A stretch of 64,000 nucleotides of DNA from Halomonas faecis. Lineage in GTDB: Bacteria; Pseudomonadota; Gammaproteobacteria; Pseudomonadales; Halomonadaceae. A program made the translations under genes and the position numbers. Under the pieces are notes generated by a model. That model did no database searches, was not told where the DNA came from, and saw nothing but the letters and a program-made list of their open reading frames with translations. This document shows positions 19,682 through 29,169 of the stretch, in pieces. Every line of letters starts with the position of its first letter. The first letter of the stretch is position 1. The DNA lies in NCBI RefSeq assembly GCF_010993975.1, contig NZ_JAACZO010000056.1, forward strand, positions 124,001 through 188,000, written 5' to 3'.

Positions 19682-21039
19682 CGCCAATTGATAATGGAAA
19701 ATCCATCACCACTCCCTGAAACCAGATCTAAGTCATCTGAATAATCAACCAAACCTGACCCCCTAAGATCTACTTCTTTAGCCCTTATTGAACCATACAA
19801 TGCTCCACTTCCGGTTATCCTCGCATGCGAGTAAGGAGCATAAACTACTGCATGCGAATCATTTCCACCATTCAAAACAACACCGGGATTACCACCTGAT
19901 TGTGTATATGAACTATATATCACTACTGCAGGCCTATTCTCCCCCCCGTCGCTTTCCCTAACAAATTCCTGCCCAGCCAGAAGATTTGCTCCGCCACCCA
20001 AGCGAGTCTTACCAGTAACATATATTTCTAAACTCGCATCATCAGAAACCCTAAGAAGGGTATTATCCCCCAAATCAAAGTCACCGTCCACTATCAGCTT
20101 CACATCACCTTCAACGTACAGTTCTTCAAGCCGCCCGCCACTGGACACGTCCTTATTAATTCCTATCACTGAACTCTCACCCTTACTACCTATAACAGTG
20201 CGTGACGCATCTTGATTATTACGCCCCCCAGAAAAAGTAAATTTATTATTATTTTCTGAGTAACAATATGAACAACCATTTTTATCAAACCACTCTGACG
20301 CAGAAATCAAGGATGCATCCGCCCAAACATCATCGAACATCTCACCTGGAGAGCCATCATCAGCCAAAACACCTAACTCATCACAATCACCAAAATCATA
20401 GTTATCATCATAACCAGAAATGGCTTCACTGTAGGTGGAATCCCCATCCCACCAGCTAGGATAATTAATATCCCCAGCTGCAGAAATGCGTGCCGGCGGA
20501 AAAACTCCTCCAGAAAGATCCACATCACCACCAGATATAACACCTCCCTGAACATCACCACTACCTGTCATCGAAACAGCTTCACAGCCAACAACAGCCT
20601 CATTAAATGGCGTACCACCTGAACCATCTATAATTTCGACAAGCAACAAGTCACTCTCAGTCGAATTTTCGCCAATCGCACCCATGGAAGCAATGTAAAA
20701 TCTTCCACCATCATTTACATACCGATAATAACATTTAACACCTGACTCACAACCACCACTTACCTTACTATTAGAAAATTCATCATCATTAATGAAGCTA
20801 TCCCAACCCATCCCATTTACATCATCAACGGAAACATCTTCGTAAACAGCACTTTCAACATTACTCCACCCTAAAGACGCAGCTTTCTCAGCCCCCATCT
20901 GCACCTCGGCCGCTGCCTTATAATTCCCTGCCAAGCGCTCTTCTACCAGCGACGACTGCATGCCGGAAAGGCCAAGCATCAGCGACATCGTCAGCATGGA
21001 AAGGACGACGATCAGCGCGGCACCCTGCTGCTTTTTCAT
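19678..21039 (-). CDS. PilX-like minor pilin with long C-terminal beta-rich region
   Basis: The N-terminus MKKQQGAALIVVLSMLTMSLMLGL and SLVEERLAGNYKAAAEVQ are typical of PilX N-terminal domains of type IV pilus assembly. The product is 453 residues, far longer than ordinary PilX (about 170-200). The extra part holds Gly/Asp/Ser-rich beta-helix-like repeats (GDVDLSGG, VEGDVKLIVDGDFDLGDN, TGKTRLGGGANLLAG). Base composition is clearly more AT-rich than neighbours. ATG 21039 is chosen because GAGGGGG lies upstream; the frame also extends to a TTG at 21054. No pilY1 follows; this protein may carry the tip or adhesin function. Confidence 0.8.
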   Translation of the reverse strand: MKKQQGAALIVVLSMLTMSLMLGLSGMQSSLVEERLAGNYKAAAEVQMGAEKAASLGWSNVESAVYEDVSVDDVNGMGWDSFINDDEFSNSKVSGGCESGVKCYYRYVNDGGRFYIASMGAIGENSTESDLLLVEIIDGSGGTPFNEAVVGCEAVSMTGSGDVQGGVISGGDVDLSGGVFPPARISAAGDINYPSWWDGDSTYSEAISGYDDNYDFGDCDELGVLADDGSPGEMFDDVWADASLISASEWFDKNGCSYCYSENNNKFTFSGGRNNQDASRTVIGSKGESSVIGINKDVSSGGRLEELYVEGDVKLIVDGDFDLGDNTLLRVSDDASLEIYVTGKTRLGGGANLLAGQEFVRESDGGENRPAVVIYSSYTQSGGNPGVVLNGGNDSHAVVYAPYSHARITGSGALYGSIRAKEVDLRGSGLVDYSDDLDLVSGSGDGFSIINWR

Positions 21040-21050
21040 AATCTGCCCCC

Positions 21051-21548
21051 TCAATCCGCAACTGCCTCGGTCCGGTTCATGGCATGAAAAATGATGCTTT
21101 CCTTCTCACCGACAAGGTCAAACGTAACCCTTAAATGGCCAGATGATGGTTCTTCCACACTGAATGCATCACTCCCCTGAAAGCCATCCACAACGGGCTG
21201 CGAGCTATCAGAGTCAACTTGGACATACAAAGACCACTCACCACTAGACTCAGAGAGAAAATACCGGCGCGACTCGCCATCAATATAAACGATCAGTTCA
21301 TCATCATCGGCTTCAACAGGCTTTTCCGACCTCCGGATTTCACGCACCAACACGTCTGCTGCAAACGTTAAAGCAGCCTGCTTATCGCCCAGCTCCTCCA
21401 CCTTTCTGAAATTCTGAAACCCTGTCAGAAACAGCTGGCCGGCACCCAAAATAATGACAAGGCCAATCAGCAAAGCTACCATCAACTCGACGAGCGAGAA
21501 CCCTTCTTGCTTCGCACTACCTGTCAGCGCCAGCCTTTTCTCATCCAT
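21051..21548 (-). CDS. PilW-like minor prepilin
   Basis: A 165-residue prepilin-like protein with a class III leader: KQEG then FSLVELMVALLIGLVIILGAG, with the conserved Glu5 of the mature N-helix. This N-terminus and its position between PilV- and PilX-like genes identify a PilW-type pseudopilin, part of the tip-initiating minor pilin complex. It is shorter than many PilW (which often exceed 250 residues). It ends 11 nt before the pilX-like ATG. Confidence 0.82.
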   Translation of the reverse strand: MDEKRLALTGSAKQEGFSLVELMVALLIGLVIILGAGQLFLTGFQNFRKVEELGDKQAALTFAADVLVREIRRSEKPVEADDDELIVYIDGESRRYFLSESSGEWSLYVQVDSDSSQPVVDGFQGSDAFSVEEPSSGHLRVTFDLVGEKESIIFHAMNRTEAVAD

Positions 21549-21559
21549 TACACTTACCC

Positions 21560-21970
21560 TCAGATATCCGGCAAGCGGTATAAATATTCAAAGCGCCCGT
21601 CCCCCGCTTCAAGGCGGTGTTCTTCCCAGTTCACCGTTACCTTGTATTCGCAGTCATCTTCTTCCGCGACCTGGCTATTTCCTGCATCCGACATGATTTT
21701 CCCGTCACCGAACCATTGTTCGACCCAGTCACTGGAAATGGTTGAAATGTCCGATCCACTAGGGCAGTCATCCACTTCGGCCAACTTTGCCCATGTTCTT
21801 TCTTGGGCATCCATGGCTGCCAGAGTGGCAACGGAGCGCTGATACCCGGCATGCGCACTCTGCAGCGACTTCAGTTGCATGGCCGCCACGCCCAACAGTC
21901 CGATGGAAAGCACCAGCAGCGCTACCAACGCTTCGATCAGCGTGAAGCCACACTGCTGCTTCGCCGTCAT
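21560..21970 (-). CDS. PilV-like minor prepilin
   Basis: A 136-residue prepilin: leader MTAKQQCG, then FTLIEALVALLVLSIGLLGVAAMQL, which is the PilV/GspI type N-helix (IEALVALLVLSIGLLG). It is co-transcribed with the adjacent fimT-, pilW- and pilX-like genes; its start overlaps the fimT-like stop by 4 nt. It functions in assembly or priming of type IV pili at the inner membrane. Confidence 0.85.
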   Translation of the reverse strand: MTAKQQCGFTLIEALVALLVLSIGLLGVAAMQLKSLQSAHAGYQRSVATLAAMDAQERTWAKLAEVDDCPSGSDISTISSDWVEQWFGDGKIMSDAGNSQVAEEDDCEYKVTVNWEEHRLEAGDGRFEYLYRLPDI

Positions 21971-22422
21971 GAGCCACCTCGGCCGATTCTGCCAAAGCCA
22001 CTGATCTGGATGTCCTTGCTATCCCCATCGTCATGGCTGACGGTCAACGTGCAGCCGACGTCACAATCCGAGGGCTCGACGATGCGCCCCAGCCGATCGA
22101 ACTCGACGGTGCTGTCGTCGGATAGCGTGATCTCATCACCTGAGGCATTGCGAGTACGAATGGGGGCTTCACTGCCGTCATCCGTCACATAGACCCGGTA
22201 CTCCCAGGGCGAGCCGGCCATTACCTCGAAGGAAACCTCCTCGCGCCGCTTGATGGCTTCGCTGCGGGCGAGATAGAGCCCGGAGAGGATCTCGTTGTAA
22301 TCGCTGTTGAGGCGGTTGGTGGCCATCATGCTCTGAAACCCCGGAATGGCGATGGTCGCCATGATGACGATCACGGCAATGGTGACCAGCAGCTCGATTA
22401 GCGTGAAACCGCGCTGTCGCAT
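21967..22422 (-). CDS. FimT/GspH-like minor prepilin
   Basis: A 151-residue prepilin: leader MRQRG, then FTLIELLVTIAVIVIMATIAIPGFQSM, followed by a GspH/FimT globular domain with the LARSEAIKRREEV helix. The frame is open to 22470, but the ATG at 22422 gives the short leader expected for a prepilin. In several gammaproteobacteria FimT is linked to DNA uptake by type IV pili. It is 4 nt downstream of the pilE-like gene and overlaps pilV by 4 nt. Confidence 0.83.
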   Translation of the reverse strand: MRQRGFTLIELLVTIAVIVIMATIAIPGFQSMMATNRLNSDYNEILSGLYLARSEAIKRREEVSFEVMAGSPWEYRVYVTDDGSEAPIRTRNASGDEITLSDDSTVEFDRLGRIVEPSDCDVGCTLTVSHDDGDSKDIQISGFGRIGRGGS

Positions 22423-22426
22423 CGCA

Positions 22427-22843
22427 TCACCAGCATCCCGACTCGGGTGTAGTTTTACCGGTTTGGTCAACCTTCAACGTTTCACACCCCGACCTAACTT
22501 GGCCACCATCATGTGTTGCCTTTAACGTAAAGGTAGAGCCCGCATCCCCTTCAAAATTAATTTCATAGAAACCTTTCTCAGAATCTACCGGTAAGCTAAC
22601 ACACCCTTCATAGGAGTAACTGTTGGTGTAACAGCGCTCCAGTTGCCCGGCGATTTCCAACAACTTGGCCTGTCCATCGCTGACGCGGGCGTTCTTCACG
22701 TAGTTCTGGTAGCTCGGATAGGCGATAGCGGCGAGGATACCGATGATGGCCACGGTGATCAGCAGCTCGATCAGCGTGAAGCCGGTGCTTCGGCGTACCC
22801 GAGCTGACGGTATCTGGTGGCAGAAGCGGTGGTAGCTGGTCAC
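22427..22843 (-). CDS. PilE-like minor prepilin
   Basis: A 138-residue prepilin with RSTG then [28 protein letters not shown], a PilE-type N-helix, and two Cys pairs ([15 protein letters not shown]...GCW). The frame opens at a TTG at 22921 inside a hairpin; I prefer GTG at 22843, which has GGGGAG 9 nt upstream and gives a 21-residue leader. It is the first gene of the minor pilin operon pilE-fimT-pilV-pilW-pilX, which lacks pilY1. Confidence 0.82.
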   Translation of the reverse strand: MTSYHRFCHQIPSARVRRSTGFTLIELLITVAIIGILAAIAYPSYQNYVKNARVSDGQAKLLEIAGQLERCYTNSYSYEGCVSLPVDSEKGFYEINFEGDAGSTFTLKATHDGGQVRSGCETLKVDQTGKTTPESGCW

Positions 22844-22916
22844 GCGGTACGTCTCCCCTGCGGTGCGGCGTTCGATTTCAGTATGTGGCAACTCAGTCGC
22901 AGGTACCAGGGACGAG

Positions 22917-22952
22917 ATCAACGAAGCCGGGCATTTGCCCGGCTTCGTTGAT
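22917..22952 (-). terminator. Long hairpin between ispH and the pilin operon
   Basis: A 16-bp perfect stem (22917-22932 with 22937-22952) closed by a 4-nt loop lies 54 nt after the ispH stop. The U tract is poor, but stem length and position fit the end of the ribF-ispH operon. Confidence 0.65.
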
Positions 22953-23005
22953 GAAGGATGGCAGATGAGCCTTACCAGATAGCTAGCACTCGCGTGGCCC
23001 CCATT

Positions 23006-23959
23006 CTAGCCGCTGGCAATGACCCGTTCGCGCAGTTCCCGCGGCATGGAGAAGGTGATGGTCTCCTCGCGGCCGGCGAGTTCTTCCGGCGCCGTGGCAC
23101 CAAGGCGCTGCAGGCGTTCGATCACGCCCTTGACCAGCACCTCGGGGGCGCTAGCCCCGGCGGTAACACCCACCGAGTTCACGCCTTCCAGCCAGGCCGG
23201 GTCGATCTGCTCGGCGTTGTCGATCAGGTAGGCCGGTGTTCCGACGCGCTCGGAGAGTTCACGCAGGCGATTGGAGTTGGAGCTGTTGGGGCTGCCCACC
23301 ACCAGCAGCAGGTCGCTGCCGGCAGCGAGGTCGCGTACCGCATCCTGGCGGTTCTGGGTGGCGTAGCAGATGTCGTCCTTGCGCGGTCCGTCGATGGCCG
23401 GGAACTTGGCGCGCAGGGCGTCGATCACCTTGGCGGTGTCGTCCATGGAGAGCGTCGTCTGGGTGACGAACGCGAGCCGGCTCGGATCCTCGACCTCGAG
23501 CCGGGCCACGTCGTTCTCGTCTTCCACCAGGTAGATCTGCCCGCCATGGCGCGTGTCGTAGCGACCCATGGTGCCTTCCACCTCGGGGTGACCTGCGTGA
23601 CCGATCAGGATGCACTCCTGGCCACGCTTGGCGTAGCGCAACACTTCCATGTGCACCTTGGTGACCAGCGGGCAGGTGGCGTCGAATACCTTGAGGCCGC
23701 GGCGCTCGGCATCCTCCTGCACGGCGCGAGAGACGCCATGGGCGGAGAAGATGACGATGACGTCGTCAGGCACTTCATGGAGCTCCTCGACGAACACCGC
23801 CCCCCGCTCGCGCAGGCTGTCGACCACGAAGCGGTTGTGAACCACCTCGTGGCGCACGTAGATGGGCGGGCCGAAGACATCCAGCGCCCGGTTGACGATC
23901 TCGATGGCGCGGTCGACGCCGGCGCAGAAGCCGCGCGGATTGGCCAGCTTGATTTGCAT
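23006..23959 (-). CDS. ispH: 4-hydroxy-3-methylbut-2-enyl diphosphate reductase IspH
   Basis: The last enzyme of the MEP isoprenoid pathway; a [4Fe-4S] enzyme converting HMBPP to IPP and DMAPP. The three cluster cysteines are in GFCAGVDRA (Cys12), [10 protein letters not shown] and ICYATQNRQ. The ATG at 23959 gives the standard N-terminus [14 protein letters not shown] and 317 residues. The frame stays open further upstream to 24091, but that extension runs through a non-coding structured repeat (24013-24124). It is the last gene of the ribF-ileS-lspA-fkpB-ispH run. Confidence 0.97.
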   Translation of the reverse strand: MQIKLANPRGFCAGVDRAIEIVNRALDVFGPPIYVRHEVVHNRFVVDSLRERGAVFVEELHEVPDDVIVIFSAHGVSRAVQEDAERRGLKVFDATCPLVTKVHMEVLRYAKRGQECILIGHAGHPEVEGTMGRYDTRHGGQIYLVEDENDVARLEVEDPSRLAFVTQTTLSMDDTAKVIDALRAKFPAIDGPRKDDICYATQNRQDAVRDLAAGSDLLLVVGSPNSSNSNRLRELSERVGTPAYLIDNAEQIDPAWLEGVNSVGVTAGASAPEVLVKGVIERLQRLGATAPEELAGREETITFSMPRELRERVIASG

Positions 23960-24012
23960 GGTTGCCTTGCCTTGATGCCTCGGCATTCCGTCAGGAATTC
24001 TCTCATGGATCG

Positions 24013-24124
24013 GGGGCTGTTCCGGCGGCAGGGCTCTACGCGAAGGCGCTGTGAACCCATCCCTGGGCGCTACTTTTGCCATCCCTGGCAAAAGACCTTC
24101 GCTTCGACCTGCCCCCGGCGCCCC
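24013..24124 (-). repeat. Structured intergenic repeat, copy 2 (upstream of ispH)
   Basis: Reverse-strand homologue of 5347-5459, located 29 nt after fkpB and 54 nt before ispH. Helices: GGGGC ends (24120-24124 with 24013-24017); 11-bp stem 24108-24118 with 24022-24032 (one mismatch); GCGAAGG with CCTTCGC; central 9-bp stem CTTTTGCCA with TGGCAAAAG (24073-24094) closed by a GGGA loop. The central stem differs from copy 1 at three base pairs, all with pairing kept. Confidence 0.8.
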
Positions 24125-24152
24125 TCAACCAAGAATACGTAGATGTGCAAAC

Positions 24153-24599
24153 TCAGTGGGTCTGTGCAGGCTTCACACCCAGCACTTCCACCTCGAAGGT
24201 CAGGGTACGCCCCGCCAGCGGATGGTTGAAGTCCACCTCCACCTGTTTTTCGTCGACGCGTTTGATCACCCCAGGCAGCTCGCCGCCGGCGGGGTCGGCG
24301 AAGGACATCACCGTGCCCACCTCGGGCTCCATGTCCTCGAAGTCATCGCGCTTGAGCAGCTGGATGTTCTGCGGGTTGTGCTGGCCGAAGGCATGCTCCG
24401 GAGTGATCTCGAAGGCGCCGCTTTCGCCCGCCCCCATGCCCTGGATGGGCTTCTCGAAGCCGGGCGGCAGGTTGCCGTCGCCGACCGCGAAGGTGGCCGG
24501 CGACTTGTCGCGGGTGGAATCCACCACGGTGCCGTCTTCCAGTTTGAGGGTGAAGTGCAGGGTCACTTCCATGCCTTCGTCGATGCGGTAATCGGTCAT
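24153..24599 (-). CDS. fkpB: FKBP-type peptidyl-prolyl isomerase FkpB (SlpA-like)
   Basis: A 148-residue cytoplasmic FKBP with an inserted IF domain, as in SlpA/SlyD relatives. Features: MEVTLHFTLKLEDGTVVDST at the start, the EKPIQGMGAGESGAFEITPEHAFGQHNPQNIQ segment and the closing VDFNHPLAGRTLTFEVEVLGV, a core FKBP signature. The ATG at 24599 is chosen over 24611 because GAGAG precedes it. It lies between lspA and ispH as in E. coli. Confidence 0.93.
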   Translation of the reverse strand: MTDYRIDEGMEVTLHFTLKLEDGTVVDSTRDKSPATFAVGDGNLPPGFEKPIQGMGAGESGAFEITPEHAFGQHNPQNIQLLKRDDFEDMEPEVGTVMSFADPAGGELPGVIKRVDEKQVEVDFNHPLAGRTLTFEVEVLGVKPAQTH

Positions 24600-24639
24600 C
24601 GTTTCTCTCATGCGTTGCGACTCGAGACTCGCCCGAGCG

Positions 24640-25173
24640 TCAGTGGTTCCGCTGGCGCGCCCGGCGCCTCTCGCCGAACACCGATTCCCAGATCAGCCCG
24701 ATGGCCCCCAGGGTGATGCCGATGTCCGCCACGTTGAAGGCCGGGTAGTACCAGCCGGCCAGATGGAAGGAAAGGAAATCCACCACGTAGCCGTGGACCA
24801 GACGGTCATAGAGGTTGCCCAGCGCCCCGCCGATGATCGCTGCCAGGGAGACGGCCATCAGGGTTTCGTCGGCCTTGAGCCGGCGCATCCAGATCGTCAG
24901 GCCGACACTCGCGCCCACGGCGATGGCGGCGAAGAACCAGCGCTGCCAGCCGGGGTGATCGGCCAGAAAGCTGAACGCCGCCCCGGTGTTGTGCAACAGC
25001 GTCAGGTCGAAGAAGGGTAGCACTTCCACCGGACGGGCGTACTCCAGCCAGGTCGTGGCAGCGGTCTTGGTGGCCAGGTCCAGCACCAGTACCGCCGCAG
25101 CCAGCCACAGCCAGCGCAACGGCTGCCTCATGGGCGCCACCTCAGCGCCCTGCCTGGTGTCATGTTCGGGCAT
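24640..25173 (-). CDS. lspA: Lipoprotein signal peptidase LspA
   Basis: Inner-membrane aspartyl protease (signal peptidase II) that cleaves the signal peptide from diacylglyceryl-prolipoproteins. The 177-residue product has four hydrophobic segments and the two catalytic Asp motifs GGALGNLYDRL and NVADIGITLG. ATG 25173 is favoured: it has GAGGT upstream and lies 10 nt after the ileS stop. An ATG at 25191 overlapping ileS is possible. It is part of the conserved ribF-ileS-lspA-fkpB-ispH run. Confidence 0.95.
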   Translation of the reverse strand: MPEHDTRQGAEVAPMRQPLRWLWLAAAVLVLDLATKTAATTWLEYARPVEVLPFFDLTLLHNTGAAFSFLADHPGWQRWFFAAIAVGASVGLTIWMRRLKADETLMAVSLAAIIGGALGNLYDRLVHGYVVDFLSFHLAGWYYPAFNVADIGITLGAIGLIWESVFGERRRARQRNH

Positions 25174-25183
25174 GCTGCCCACC

Positions 25184-28018
25184 TCACGCATAGTGACGAG
25201 TCTCGCCGGGACCGTCCGGCAGGTTGCTGATACAACGACCGCACAGGTCCTCGTGACCGGCATGCTGGCCGACGTCCTCGCGGTGGTGCCAGCAGCGCTC
25301 GCACTTGCGGTATTCGCTGGCCGCGACGGCCACCTTGAGTCCCTCGAGTTCGGTCACCTCGGCATCGCCGCCATCAGCCAGCGACGCCAGGTGCACTTCG
25401 CTGGTCAGCATCACGAAGCGCAGCTCGTCGCCGAGACGGCTCAGGGTCTCGCGGAGTTCGTCATCCACGTAGAGCGTGATCTCGGCGGCCAGGTTGCCCT
25501 TGATCACCTTGGCATTGCGGGCCTCCTCCAGGCACTTGTTGACGGCCTGCTTGACATTAAGCACCCGCTCCCAGAAGTCGCGTCCCAGTTCGGCCTCGTC
25601 ACTCAAGGCGCCCAAGCCATCATAGTATTCCTCGAGCAGGATGCTCTCGCCACGCGTGCCGGGGATATGCTCGTAAATCTCCTCGGCGGTGAAGCTAAGG
25701 ATCGGCGCGATCCAGCGGACCAGCGCCTGGACGACATGGTACAGCGCGGTCTGAGCACTGCGACGGGCCACCGAATCCACCTGGGTGGTGTACTGGCGAT
25801 CTTTGATCACGTCCAGATAGAAACCGCCCAGTTCCCGGGCACAGAAGCCATGCACCTGCTGGTAGACATCAAGGAAACGATACTCCTCGTATGCCTGCTG
25901 GATGCGCGCCTGCAATTGGGCAGCACGGTCCACCACCCACCGGTCCAGAGCCAGCATGTCATCGAAGGCCAGGGCATCGCGCCCGGGTTCGAAGCCGCTG
26001 AGGTTGGCCAGCAGGAAGCGCGACGTATTACGGATGCGTCGATAGACATCGGCGGTGCGCTTGAGGATCTGATCGGAGACTGCCATCTCGCCGGAATAAT
26101 CGGTCGAAGCGACCCATAGGCGCAGGATGTCGGCGCCGTACTGGTCCATCACGTCCTGGGGGTCGACCACGTTGCCCTTCGACTTGGACTGCTTGTGCCC
26201 CTTCTCGTCCACGGTAAAGCCGTGGGTGAGCAACTGGCGATATGGGGGATGACCATCGATCGCCGAGCCGGTGAGCAGCGAGGAATGGAACCAGCCACGG
26301 TGCTGATCCGAACCTTCGAGATACAGATCGGCACGCGGCCCCTGGTCATGCCCCATCGGGTGCGAACCGCGCATCACATGGCGATGCGTGGTACCGGAAT
26401 CGAACCAGACGTCCAGAGTATCGGTGACCTTCTCGTACTCGCTGGCCTCGTCGCCCAGCAGCTCGGCCGCCTCCAGGCGGAACCAGGCATCGATGCCCTC
26501 GCGCTCGACGCGCTTCGCCACCTCTTCCATCAGCTCGACGGTGCGCGGATGCAGCTCGCCGGTCTGCTGGTGGAGGAAGAAGGGAATCGGTACCCCCCAG
26601 TTGCGCTGGCGCGAGATACACCAGTCCGGGCGGTTGGCGATCATCGAGTGCAGGCGCGCCTTGCCCCAGGCGGGCGTGAAGGTCGTCGCCTCGATACCGG
26701 CTAGCGCCCGCTCGCGCAGGCTACGGCCATCGCCGCCGGTCACGTCCATGCCCACGAACCATTGGGCGGTGGCCCGATAGATCACCGGCGTCTTGTGGCG
26801 CCAACAGTGCATGTAGCTATGCGTGATCGGGTGGTGGGCCAGCAAGGCATCGACCTCGTCGAGCTTGGCGACGATCTGGAGGTTGGCCTTCCAGATCGAC
26901 TGCCCGCCGAAGAAGGGCAGGTCGTCCACATAGACGCCATCGCCCTTGACGACACTGATGAAGTCGTCGAATTCGATGCCGTATCGACGGCATGACTCGA
27001 AGTCATCGACCCCGTGCACCGGTGCCGAGTGGACGATACCGGTACTGCCCTCCTCGACTTCCACGTAGTCCGCCAGGAACATCGGCGCACGGCGCTCGTA
27101 GAAGGGATGTGCGAACTCGATCAACTCCAGTCGCTGGCCGGCTGCGGTGGCGATGATACGCCCCTCGAGTCCGTAGCGCTCTAGGCAGCTCTCCACCAGC
27201 TCCTCGGCCAGCAGCAACAGCCGGTCACCCACGTCGACCAGGGCATAAGTGAACTCGGGGTGCACGTTAAGTGCCTGGTTGGCGGGGATGGTCCAGGGCG
27301 TGGTCGTCCAGATCACCACGGCGGCGGGCTTGGGCAGCTCGGTCAACCCGAAGGCAGCGGCCAGCTTGCCGTCCTCGACGCAGGGGAACGCCACGTCGAT
27401 GGCATCGGACTGCTTGTCCTGGTACTCCACCTCGGCTTCGGCCAGCGCCGAGCCGCAGTCGAAACACCAGTTGACCGGCTTCAAGCCCTTGAAGACGTAA
27501 CCCGCCTCGACCATGTCGGCCAGGGCACGAATCTCGCCGGCCTCGTTGGCAAAGTCCATGGTGCGATAAGGACGCTCCCAGTCGCCGATCACCCCCAGGC
27601 GAATGAAGCTCTTGCGCTGCCCCTCGATCTGCTCGGCGGCATACTCACGACACAACGCCCGAGCCTGAGCCGGCTCCAGGTGCTTGCCATGGGTCGTCTC
27701 GACCTTGTGTTCGATGGGCAGACCATGGCAGTCCCAGCCAGGCACGTAGGGTGCGTCGAAGCCGGCCAGGTTCCGGGACTTGACGATGATGTCCTTGAGG
27801 ATCTTGTTGAGCGCATGACCGATGTGAATGCTGCCATTGGCATAGGGAGGGCCATCGTGCAGCACGAAGAGCTGGCGGCCGCGGCGCTCTTCGCGCAGGC
27901 GGTGGTAGAGATCCAGCGCATCCCACTGCGCCAGCCGCTCGGGCTCGCGCTTGGGCAGCATGCCGCGCATGGGGAAGTCGGTTTCGGGCAGGTTCAGCGT
28001 ATGCTTGTAGTCGCTCAT
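25184..28018 (-). CDS. ileS: Isoleucyl-tRNA synthetase
   Basis: Class Ia synthetase that charges tRNA-Ile, with CP1 editing against valine. The 944-residue product has HIGH ([12 protein letters not shown]) near residue 70, the editing domain ([13 protein letters not shown]), and a C-terminal zinc finger (CERCW ... CGRCISN) at about 905-930. The signature loop reads KQSKS ([14 protein letters not shown]) instead of KMSKS; the bases at 26182-26196 confirm Gln. It sits between ribF and lspA. Confidence 0.97.
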   Translation of the reverse strand: MSDYKHTLNLPETDFPMRGMLPKREPERLAQWDALDLYHRLREERRGRQLFVLHDGPPYANGSIHIGHALNKILKDIIVKSRNLAGFDAPYVPGWDCHGLPIEHKVETTHGKHLEPAQARALCREYAAEQIEGQRKSFIRLGVIGDWERPYRTMDFANEAGEIRALADMVEAGYVFKGLKPVNWCFDCGSALAEAEVEYQDKQSDAIDVAFPCVEDGKLAAAFGLTELPKPAAVVIWTTTPWTIPANQALNVHPEFTYALVDVGDRLLLLAEELVESCLERYGLEGRIIATAAGQRLELIEFAHPFYERRAPMFLADYVEVEEGSTGIVHSAPVHGVDDFESCRRYGIEFDDFISVVKGDGVYVDDLPFFGGQSIWKANLQIVAKLDEVDALLAHHPITHSYMHCWRHKTPVIYRATAQWFVGMDVTGGDGRSLRERALAGIEATTFTPAWGKARLHSMIANRPDWCISRQRNWGVPIPFFLHQQTGELHPRTVELMEEVAKRVEREGIDAWFRLEAAELLGDEASEYEKVTDTLDVWFDSGTTHRHVMRGSHPMGHDQGPRADLYLEGSDQHRGWFHSSLLTGSAIDGHPPYRQLLTHGFTVDEKGHKQSKSKGNVVDPQDVMDQYGADILRLWVASTDYSGEMAVSDQILKRTADVYRRIRNTSRFLLANLSGFEPGRDALAFDDMLALDRWVVDRAAQLQARIQQAYEEYRFLDVYQQVHGFCARELGGFYLDVIKDRQYTTQVDSVARRSAQTALYHVVQALVRWIAPILSFTAEEIYEHIPGTRGESILLEEYYDGLGALSDEAELGRDFWERVLNVKQAVNKCLEEARNAKVIKGNLAAEITLYVDDELRETLSRLGDELRFVMLTSEVHLASLADGGDAEVTELEGLKVAVAASEYRKCERCWHHREDVGQHAGHEDLCGRCISNLPDGPGETRHYA

Positions 28019-28027
28019 ATTCGGGGG

Positions 28028-29065
28028 TCAGCCGTCGTCGTGGTCGGCGGGCAGCTCCGCCGAGGAATCGAAAGTCGCGGCCTCGCGCGCCAACGGCGCC
28101 GATGCCAGGAAAAGGGTGTGGTCGCCCATGCTGAGCGGGTGCTCGACGAAATAGCGCTGCGCCCGCCGCAGATCAGCAGCAATCTGCCGTTTGAGCGCCG
28201 CGAAGTCGTCGAACTTGATCTCGCCGCGCAACTTGGCACAGGGCGTGACCGCCAGTCGCTCGCCGTAGAGTTCGCCGTCGAAATCGAACAGGTGCACTTC
28301 GAGCACCGGCCGATGGCTGCCTACCGTGGGCCGCCAGCCGATGTTGGCCACGCCGGCGCGAGCCGTGCCGTTAGGCAACTCGGCGACCACGGCGTAGACG
28401 CCGCGCAGAGCCAGCGGCAGAGGCAGCAGCGGCAGGTTGGCGGTGGGCACGCCAATGGTGCGGCCGAGCTTCTGGTCGGCCACCACTCGGCCGGAGAGCC
28501 GGTAAGGGCGCCCCAGCATGCGTGCCGCACCGGCGAAGTTGCCGCTGGCCAACAGGGTTCGAACTCGGGTGCTGGAGACGCGTTCGTCGTCGAGGGTGAA
28601 GGTTCGCGTATGCTCGACGCCAAAGCCGCTCGATTCGCCCACCGCCGTGAGCAGGTGGAAGTCGCCGCGGCGGTCGCAGCCGAAGCGGAAGTCGTCGCCC
28701 ACCACCAGGTGGCGCACCCCCAGCCCTTCGATCAGCACACGGTCGATGAAGGCCTCGGCGGTCAGGCTTCTCAGCGCCTCGTTGAACGGCAGACAGAGCA
28801 CGTACTCCACGCCGCACTCACCGAGCAGGCGCACCTTTTCGCGCAGGCGGGTCAGCCGCGGCGGTGCCTGATCGCCGGCGAAGAACTCGCGCGGCTGGGG
28901 CTCGAACACCACCACGGTCACCGGCACCCCCAGGCGTGAGGCCTGCTCGCGACACTGCTCGAGAATCGCCCGATGGCCGCGATGCACCCCATCGAAATTG
29001 CCGATGGTGGCCACGCAGCCGCGATGCGTCTCGCGCAGGTTGTGCAGTCCTCGAATCACTTGCAT
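28028..29065 (-). CDS. ribF: Bifunctional riboflavin kinase / FAD synthetase RibF
   Basis: Phosphorylates riboflavin to FMN and adenylates FMN to FAD. The N-terminal adenylyltransferase domain has TIGNFDGVHRGH (about 21-32) and the SSTRVR motif (about 160). The C-terminal kinase domain has GRTIGVPTANL and EVHLFDFDGELYG. The 345-residue length is slightly above the usual ~310 because of a C-terminal tail. It lies 9 nt upstream of ileS, the standard arrangement. Confidence 0.95.
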   Translation of the reverse strand: MQVIRGLHNLRETHRGCVATIGNFDGVHRGHRAILEQCREQASRLGVPVTVVVFEPQPREFFAGDQAPPRLTRLREKVRLLGECGVEYVLCLPFNEALRSLTAEAFIDRVLIEGLGVRHLVVGDDFRFGCDRRGDFHLLTAVGESSGFGVEHTRTFTLDDERVSSTRVRTLLASGNFAGAARMLGRPYRLSGRVVADQKLGRTIGVPTANLPLLPLPLALRGVYAVVAELPNGTARAGVANIGWRPTVGSHRPVLEVHLFDFDGELYGERLAVTPCAKLRGEIKFDDFAALKRQIAADLRRAQRYFVEHPLSMGDHTLFLASAPLAREAATFDSSAELPADHDDG

Positions 29066-29169
29066 GGCGATGCCACCCGGACGGTGTAAAGTCGTCGATT
29101 ATAACGGACCGAGCCCCCCTTGACAGCCGAACCGGCTTGGTCTTTCTCTCAGCCTTTCATGTGCTCGCT

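Noticed and set aside
22844-22921. TTG start giving the PilE-like protein a 47-residue leader
   Set aside because: The start lies in a long hairpin, and prepilin leaders are usually short; GTG 22843 has GGGGAG upstream.
27260-28939. 559-codon plus-strand open frame
   Set aside because: It lies opposite ileS and ribF, both clearly real, and has no recognisable motif.
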